The notes beneath the pieces were generated by a model. It did no database searches, was not told where the DNA came from, and saw only the letters and a list, made by a program, of their open reading frames with translations. This document shows, one piece after another, positions 58,123-64,000 of a stretch of 64,000 nucleotides of DNA. Numbering within the stretch: the stretch's first letter is position 1; the number at the start of each line of letters is the position of its first letter. Origin of the DNA: Mugil cephalus (lineage: Eukaryota > Chordata > Actinopteri > Mugiliformes > Mugilidae); NCBI RefSeq assembly GCF_022458985.1, contig NC_061776.1, forward strand, positions 1,651,575-1,715,574. The letters run 5' to 3'. Both the position numbers and the translations under genes were made by a program.

Positions 58123-60779
58123 TTAAAGAGGAGCTGGCGTCTGTTCGCCCACGTGATGTTTCTGCTGGTGGATCCTGAGGTTCTGCTTCCCGGCGAATCT
58201 TTTCCCGCAGTGTTGGCATCCGAAGGGTCTCTCGCCCGTGTGGACGCTCTGGTGCGTCTTCAGGTGACCCGACTGCGTGAAGCGCTTCCCGCACTGGGCG
58301 CAGCTGTACGGTCTCTCCCCCGTGTGGACGCGGACGTGCGTCTCCAGGCTCCGGGACGACGTGAAGCACTTCCCGCAGTAGCTGCAGACGAAGCGCCGGT
58401 CCCTGCAGAACCGGTTCAGGTCCAGAGGGTCCAGCCTGGACCCGCCGAGGCCCAGCGCCAGCGGGAACCCGGCCGGGTTCAGCTCAGACGTCTTGTCCAG
58501 AGCCGTGGTCGTCGTCGGCCGGTGGTCCGGGTTCAGGTAGGGCCGGTGGGCGACGGGGACCATGCTGGGGAGGCCCTGGCCGGTCCAGGAGGAGCTCAGG
58601 TCCAGCTCGGCGTCGTAGGGGAAGGAGCCGATCGGACCCTGCTTCAGCGACGCCGGGCTTCCTCCAGAACCCAGCAGGAACGGCTTCCTGGACGGGTCCG
58701 ACTCCAGGACGAAGACCTCGTCCGAGGAGCTGCTTTCCGCCACCGCCCCCCTGGGCCCGGAGAACCCGGAGACTCTCCGTGATCCAGACGCTCCGACAGC
58801 CCGCTGAAGTTCTGGTCCCACGGCGCCGAGGCGGAGATCCTGGACCCGGACGGGCCCTCGTCCTGGTCCTCGGCCTCAGTCCCTTCACACAAACAGACCA
58901 GTCACATCAGGGTGGAGATGCACTTCCTACTTTTCTCTCTTTCTCTTTCTTACCGTCCTCGTTCAGGAGCAGCTCGTCCGACGTCTGCTCATCGTCGTCG
59001 TCCCCGTCATCGTTCGCCTCCTCCTTCGCCGCCTCCTCCTTGATCAGAACCACGTCCGGGTCGGGACAAAGACCCGACTCGTCTGCAGGAGAATCCTAAA
59101 GGGAAGAGGAGCTGGTTCACGTCTCCTGGAGGAAACGACCCTTCAAACTAAAACACTGAGGAAGTCTTGAGTTTAGAGATGAGGTGGTTCTCACCTCCGT
59201 GGATGCAGGAGTCGCCTCCGCGGTCGCCTCCAGCACCGGGACCCGTCCACACCTCCTCGGGTTCGGGGCTGTCAGCTGCAGGGTGGAGGGTCCGGAGGGT
59301 CCGGAGGGTCCGGAGGGTAAGACACGATCCGGGAGCTCTGAGAGACAAACACGACGTTTAAAAAGCTGCTTCATCACGACTGTCGCTGTCTCTGCAGGTT
59401 CGGTTTATTCAATGGGTGAAGTTCAGTTCAAGAAACTTAAAATTTAACATGTATCCTCATATAAAGTCTCATAACTATTATTATTAAGTTTCTCTACACT
59501 GTCCTTGTTCAGCGACGCTGCCTCAGTGCATCTCATCGCTTCCTCTTGCCTATGAATTTCCTCCACTAACGTTATAATTATCATTAAATGTTCACATTCT
59601 TCATGTTTGTGACTCCTTTATGTCAAGTATTTAATATGGAATAAACAATTAAGAGGATTGTTTTTAGTTTTTATTGACTAATGTCCCCGTCAGTCATTCT
59701 TGAGTCAAGTATTTAATTCCACATGTACAATTAAAAGGAAAATATTTCCTCATGAAGCTTTAATTTGTCAATGGGTGAAGCTCAGTTCAAAAAAACTTTA
59801 CAATCACATAAAGTCATAAATATTATTAAATGTTCATATGTTTTATTTTAAGTTAAGTATTTCATTCGCATACAAAAAAATGAATAGACTCTTTCTCTGA
59901 ATGACTTTTTTATAGGAAAAATTCAGTTCAGAAAACTTAAAATTTAAAACTGACTTGCACAAGAAGCCACGTGGTCCTTGTTAAATTTCTCTGTGGTTCA
60001 TTTTCCCCACTGTTCAAAGTCCATTATTAAATTCGGCAGACACAAATAAAAGAAAAAAGTTGAGTTTGATCATTTTTTTGCTGGATTTGCATCTCGGTGT
60101 AAACTAGCTACGAGGTAACGGGAGGCACCAGTTGAACAAAGTTGCCCCAGAGTGCAGTTTAAACTTTTTCCTCCTAAGCCGAATTTAAAGGCGAAATTTA
60201 AGGATTTTACACTAGAAAAGAGGGAATCAGAATGTTTTACGCAGTAGAAATGAGGCGTTTTAATCACATTTTCCCAATGGAGTCTGGCTCAAATCGCTTT
60301 GTTTACATGCGGAAGAACGTTCGCGCACATCCTGCAACAATCATCCGCGTGTCTTTCATTTAAAAACACGGGGAAAAAAGGGTGAAATATCCGCAGCTGC
60401 TGTTTTACTAAAAGTCACAAAAAGCTAAAAATGCTACTCCCGTAAACTCACCGGTAGTGAAAGCCACTAGTCCCCCGCCGACCCGGCCGCCGCCGCCGCC
60501 GCCGCCGCCGCCCTCCTCCAGCACCTCCACCGGAGCCGGGCCGCCGCCGTAGTCCAGCACATCGGCGGAGTTCGCCCCGCGATGACCCCGAGCGATGATG
60601 GACTCGATGAGCTCCAGCTTCCTCCTCAGGTCCTGGTTCTCCTTGTGGCTGCGGCTGAGCTCCAGCTGCAGGACGGCGTAGCTGTCCCCCACCAGCTCGC
60701 AGATCTCCGCCACCGCCGCTTTGGCCAGAGCCTCCATGATGGACGTCAGCTGGGAGTGAAACGCCTTGTAAGTCGTCAT
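58123..60779 (-). CDS. C2H2 zinc-finger protein C (three fingers), one frame break
   Basis: Four coding exons on the minus strand: 60779-60452, 59337-59195, 59095-58954 and 58882-58123. The first three join in phase. The N-terminal module (HSQLTSIMEALAKAAVAEIC, ELVGDSYAVLQLELSRSHKE, NQDLRRKLELIES) aligns with genes A and B and is followed by a run of nine Gly. Exon 2 has PSG repeats. Exon 3 holds PDVVLIKEEAAKEE (IKEE, SUMO-type) and an acidic tract. The last exon enters in the frame GTEAEDQDEGPSG, but its three fingers (FVCSYCGK, YSCAQCGK, FGCQHCGK, TGERP linkers) are in a frame one base off; the change falls around 58745-58790, next to a G6 run. Total length is one base short of whole codons. 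It may be a real frameshift, a sequencing error, or use of an acceptor 8 bases on. Contacts (-1,2,3,6): S/R/S/T, Q/G/H/T, G/Q/N/I. Confidence 0.85.
59281..59321 (-). repeat. GGTCCGGAG coding repeat
   Basis: Four copies of a nine-base unit encode PSGPSGPSGPS in exon 2 of zinc-finger gene C. Confidence 0.9.
60484..60513 (-). repeat. CCG trinucleotide run (poly-Gly)
   Basis: Nine CCG units encode nine Gly at the end of the first coding exon of zinc-finger gene C. Likely length-variable. Confidence 0.9.
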
Positions 60780-61606
60780 GTCGAGCCGCCGGAGAGTGGA
60801 TTGGTGAACGGCGGTGACTTAAATCGACATTGGGGGAAAAAAAAAACGCGTTCGGGAGAAAAATAACAGAAGTCTCTCTCGGGGGGGAAGCTCGTCCTTC
60901 TCCAGCCCGAGAACGGAGCCTCCGAGCGGGGATGGAAGCAGCGGTGTAGCCCCGGTGGTGATGCCTTTAGGTACGGCTCGGATATATTAGCTTCAATTAC
61001 GAAAAAACTACTTTCATACACAAGACACGAGGAGACAAGATAAGATTCTGGTTGCCGTTGTTTACTTACATGCGTGCATAATGTTTATTGATGTGTGTAT
61101 TTCAGCAAAATAATAAAATAACGATAATTATAATAAGATATGACACGAGATGAGACGATGACATTTGACAAGACGAGATGCGACAACACTCCAGTAATGT
61201 TAGATTAGATGTTCCTGTTTCTCCTTAGTTTGGTAGCCAAGTTACGAATAGTCTCTCTAAGTCTGTCCTAATGCAAAGCATCTGTGAAGTCACTTTTTTT
61301 TCTCCCGTTACAATAATAATAATAATAATGAAACAGAGACAAGAAGCTACCTTTGGTTTGTGAATCAGATTCATGTTCACATTTCCCATAAATCGCCCAA
61401 TTAAAATCTGTCAAGTGCGAAAAACGTTGGTTCCAGCGTATAACGCAGTCCCCACGTTGCCCTATTTTTATTATTTATTCATTTATTTGCCTCTCTAGGT
61501 GGATTTTATATACTTTTTGTTTTGTAGTTGTAGGATTTCCCACAGCACCTCCAACGCAGCAGCAGGTTGGTTTCCGTAGCAACGGCTGACAACAGAGGAG
61601 AAGAAG
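60780..61606. promoter_or_regulatory. Head-to-head promoter region of zinc-finger gene C and dnaaf11
   Basis: The two start codons are 827 bp apart and diverge. The gene C side is GC-rich (60840-60960); the dnaaf11 side carries an X-box. AT-rich DNA between them suggests two core promoters rather than one shared start. Confidence 0.5.
61570..61583. promoter_or_regulatory. RFX X-box upstream of dnaaf11
   Basis: GTTTCCGTAGCAAC fits the X-box pattern GTNNCC-(0-3 nt)-RGYAAC-like with a 2-nt spacer; half-site AGCAAC is one change from the ideal GGCAAC. It ends 23 bp before the dnaaf11 start codon, probably at or in the short 5'UTR. Confidence 0.7.
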
Positions 61607-64000
61607 ATGGTTCACAGTAAGTTAAAACACAAATAACAACCCCTTAAACGAAATAACGCGTCTATCTGTAACTACCATTAACGGGATTAATCTTTTTTCT
61701 TATTAAATTTTATAATAATATGTTTATTTATTTATTTATTTTTATCAATAATTACGTTTTTAATCGGTTTCCCGTTAAGTTTTCCATCATGCAGGAAGCC
61801 GATGCGCCGCCATCTTTGTTTTGTTTCAGTCAAATATTTTTATCAAAAGTCAATGGAAGGAATGTTTTTCTTTTTTCACCCCTAATAAAATAGACTTTAA
61901 TTATGTTTACAGAACAATGCGTTTTCTCAAATGGAATATTTTCTACGTCACAGGCAGAAAAGAGCCCAGATTACAGTTATTTTTCTTTAGAATTATGTTT
62001 TTGAAGGATACTTTACTAAATGTTAATATTCTCCTAGTTTATTTGTTGTTGTTCTTTGGTCCAACACAAGTGAAATCGTGAATTCTACAGTAATTAAAGT
62101 GAGGATGTTAACATGCTACCACCGGTTCCAGCGCTGCTGATATGCTCCCTACTCCCAAAAAGAGCCTTAATTTGAATGCTAAGTGTATTTTTTGTGTTGA
62201 TAAAAGTTAAGAGAGTTGAACTGTATGAAATATGTCAATAAGTAGTGTTGGGGTGAATATAACACATTAAAACAAGTTTTTGATTTGCTGATGATGCTTT
62301 TAAATCTGTGAATCAAAGATCCGGGTCAAGGCTACGTTTATTATTAGCTGCAAAGAAAATCAATTGTAATATATATACATATATATACACCTGCTGTGGT
62401 AAAAGAACCTGCTCTGTTGTGGTGTAATCTTAACAAACCTGCCCCTTTATTGGTGTGTTGGTTCTGTCCAGTCACGGAGGACATGATTCGCCGTCGCGCC
62501 GAGCACAACGAGTGTGAGATCTTCTCCCTGGAGGAGGTTTCTCTGCACCAGCAGGACATCGAGAGGATCGAACACATCGACAGGTGGTGCCGAGACCTGA
62601 GGATCCTCTACCTGCAGAACAACCTCATCCCCAGGATAGGTGAGCTCAGGGAACGCATATAAACCGAGACGTTAGCTGCCTGGTCAGTGGTTGGACCAAC
62701 TTTAGCTTTGATTTATTTCCATCCAGTATTTCTAATTAATTTTCCACCAAGATCTTGTGTTGATGATGCGAGAGTCTTACTACTGCACTAAGTCTTCTCC
62801 AGCACATCCCAAAGATTCTCAGTGGGGTTCAGGTCTGGACTCGGTACTGAAACTGATCCACTCTTTCACTATTTGAGCCCCATCGATCCTGATGGTGTCG
62901 TCTTGGAACATGGAAGAGAAACTCCATGGATGGAATAACCTGGTCATTCAGTACATTCAGGGAGTCAGCTGACCTCATTCTTTGGGACCAGTGTTGATGA
63001 ACCCCACATGATAGCACTTTAGCAACAGTCAGCTAAAAAACAGTTAGCTAAAATATGGTTAGATAAAAACAGCTAGTATCTGAAAAACAATTGGCTAAAA
63101 ATGATTAGTTATAAAACAGTGAACTAAATAAACAGCTAAAAGCTAAAAAAAAAAAACAGTTAGCTAAAAAAACAGTAGCTAAAAAACCCCAGTTAGCTAA
63201 ATAAACTAGTAAAACCAGTCAGCTGAAAAAACAGGTACCTAAAACAGTGAGAAAAAGTTAGCTAAAATGGCTAAACATGACTAAAATGGCTAGCTAAAAA
63301 TGGTTCGCTGAAAAAAAGCTAAAACAATAATCTAAAAATAAGGGTTAGCTAAAAATAATTAGCTAAAAAATGGTTAGCAAAAAAAAAAAAAAAGAAAAAC
63401 AACGACAAAAACTGTTAAACATCTAAAACAGTTAGCTAATTACACAGCTAAAAAACGTTAGCTGAAAAAACAGGTAGCTTGAAAGAGTTGGCTAAAAAAA
63501 ATGGCTAAAAATAGTAGCCAAACAACAGCTAAAACGGTTGGATAAAATAAACAGCTAAAACTGTTAGCTAAAAATGGTTAGATAAAATAAACAGCAGAAA
63601 AATGGCTAGCTAAAAACGGTTCGCTGAAAAGAAGCTAAAACAATTATCTAAAAATAAGGGTTAGCTAAAAACGATTAGCTAAAAAACGGTTAGCAAAAAA
63701 AAAAAACAGCTGAAAAAAACAACTAGAAAAACCGTTAAACATCTTAAACAGCTAAAAAAACGTTAGCTGAAAAAACAGGTAGCTTGAAAGAGTTAGCTAA
63801 AAATAGTAGCCAAAACAACAGCTAAAACGGGTGGATAAAATAAACAGCTAAAACTGTTAGCTAAAAAGCGGATATTGACGGATCTTGATCTATTTTAAGT
63901 CAGTGGTTGTTGAAGACTTTAGAAGCATCAGTTGGGCTGAAATAACTTGTTGGAAACAAGATCATCACCATGAACTAATTATCCAGCAGGAGGCTCTGAA
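61607..64000 (+). CDS. dnaaf11: Dynein axonemal assembly factor 11 (LRRC6), 5' part
   Basis: Partial: the gene continues past the window. Coding exon 1 (61607-61616) encodes MVH plus one base, donor A|GTAAGT. Exon 2 (62472-62639) follows CTGTCCAG and gives [40 protein letters not shown] and [16 protein letters not shown]. This matches human LRRC6 (ITEDLIRRNAEHND.., [29 protein letters not shown]) almost residue for residue, including the exon 1 split after three residues. DNAAF11 is a cytoplasmic leucine-rich-repeat protein with a CS/p23-like domain that preassembles dynein arms for motile cilia; exon 2 covers the first LRR. The start has a good Kozak context (AAGAAGATGG). The following intron is filled with AGCTAAAA repeats, and exon 3 is not seen. 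Confidence 0.95.
62990..63875 (+). repeat. Degenerate AGCTAAAAA repeat in dnaaf11 intron 2
   Basis: Nearly 900 bp of imperfect GTTAGCTAAAAA/CAGCTAAAA units. A segment of about 295 bp appears twice (near 63298-63500 and 63595-63790, with TGGTTCGCTGAAAA and AATAAGGGTTAGCTAAAA), so there is a larger duplication on top of the short unit. Confidence 0.9.

Noticed and set aside
58072-58782. 236-codon plus-strand frame at the end of the TIR element
   Set aside because: Antisense to the finger exon of zinc-finger gene C. No domain recognisable.

Overview
The window is vertebrate nuclear DNA, most likely from a ray-finned fish (percomorph-like teleost). The evidence is spliced genes with GT/AG introns, short interspersed TIR elements of teleost type, abundant micro- and minisatellites, and C2H2 zinc-finger genes with an N-terminal helical module that I recall from fish. 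Six protein-coding genes can be rebuilt from splice sites and reading-frame phase: cavin4 (3812-11387, +), ift57 (20130-24626, +), tmem71 (29490-39649, +), three C2H2 zinc-finger genes (44600-46548, 49157-54370 and 58123-60779, all -), and the 5' end of dnaaf11/lrrc6 (from 61607, +, running off the window). The exon phases sum to whole codons in every complete gene except the third zinc-finger gene, which has one frame break. 

Layout: 1-3811 is gene-free DNA with old transposon pieces. cavin4 has two coding exons split by a 6.6-kb repeat-rich intron, and a 153-bp MITE lies in its 3'UTR. 12.7-19.9 kb is gene-free. ift57 (11 coding exons) has a near-perfect RFX X-box about 115 bp before its start codon, and an echo of the end of exon 1 sits in intron 1. 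24.7-29.4 kb is AT-rich and holds a dispersed TIR element and a tandem pair of ZNF143/THAP11-type sites. tmem71 (8 coding exons) carries a roughly 2.1-kb 41-bp minisatellite, an 805-bp element with 92-bp inverted ends, and an 11-bp G-rich array in its introns, plus an expanded Gln-Asp repeat inside a coding exon. 39.7-44.2 kb ends in a GGAA array. Then come the three minus-strand zinc-finger genes, with a promoter-like block of unknown target at about 55.4-55.8 kb and an 860-bp TIR element whose DNA appears to supply the polyA signal of the third gene. dnaaf11 starts head-to-head with the third zinc-finger gene and has its own X-box. 

The genes fall into functional groups. Cavin-4 is a muscle caveolar coat protein. 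IFT57 (intraflagellar transport complex B) and DNAAF11 (cytoplasmic assembly of axonemal dynein) are both ciliary and both have an X-box, the expected RFX control. In mammals TMEM71 and LRRC6/DNAAF11 are neighbours in the same order and orientation. Here that pair is kept but separated by the zinc-finger cluster, whose three members share an N-terminal helical module, a small acidic exon with a psi-K-x-E (SUMO-type) motif, and a last exon with 3-4 fingers. That cluster, the frame break in its third member, the ift57 exon echo and the orphan promoter are the points most worth a second look.
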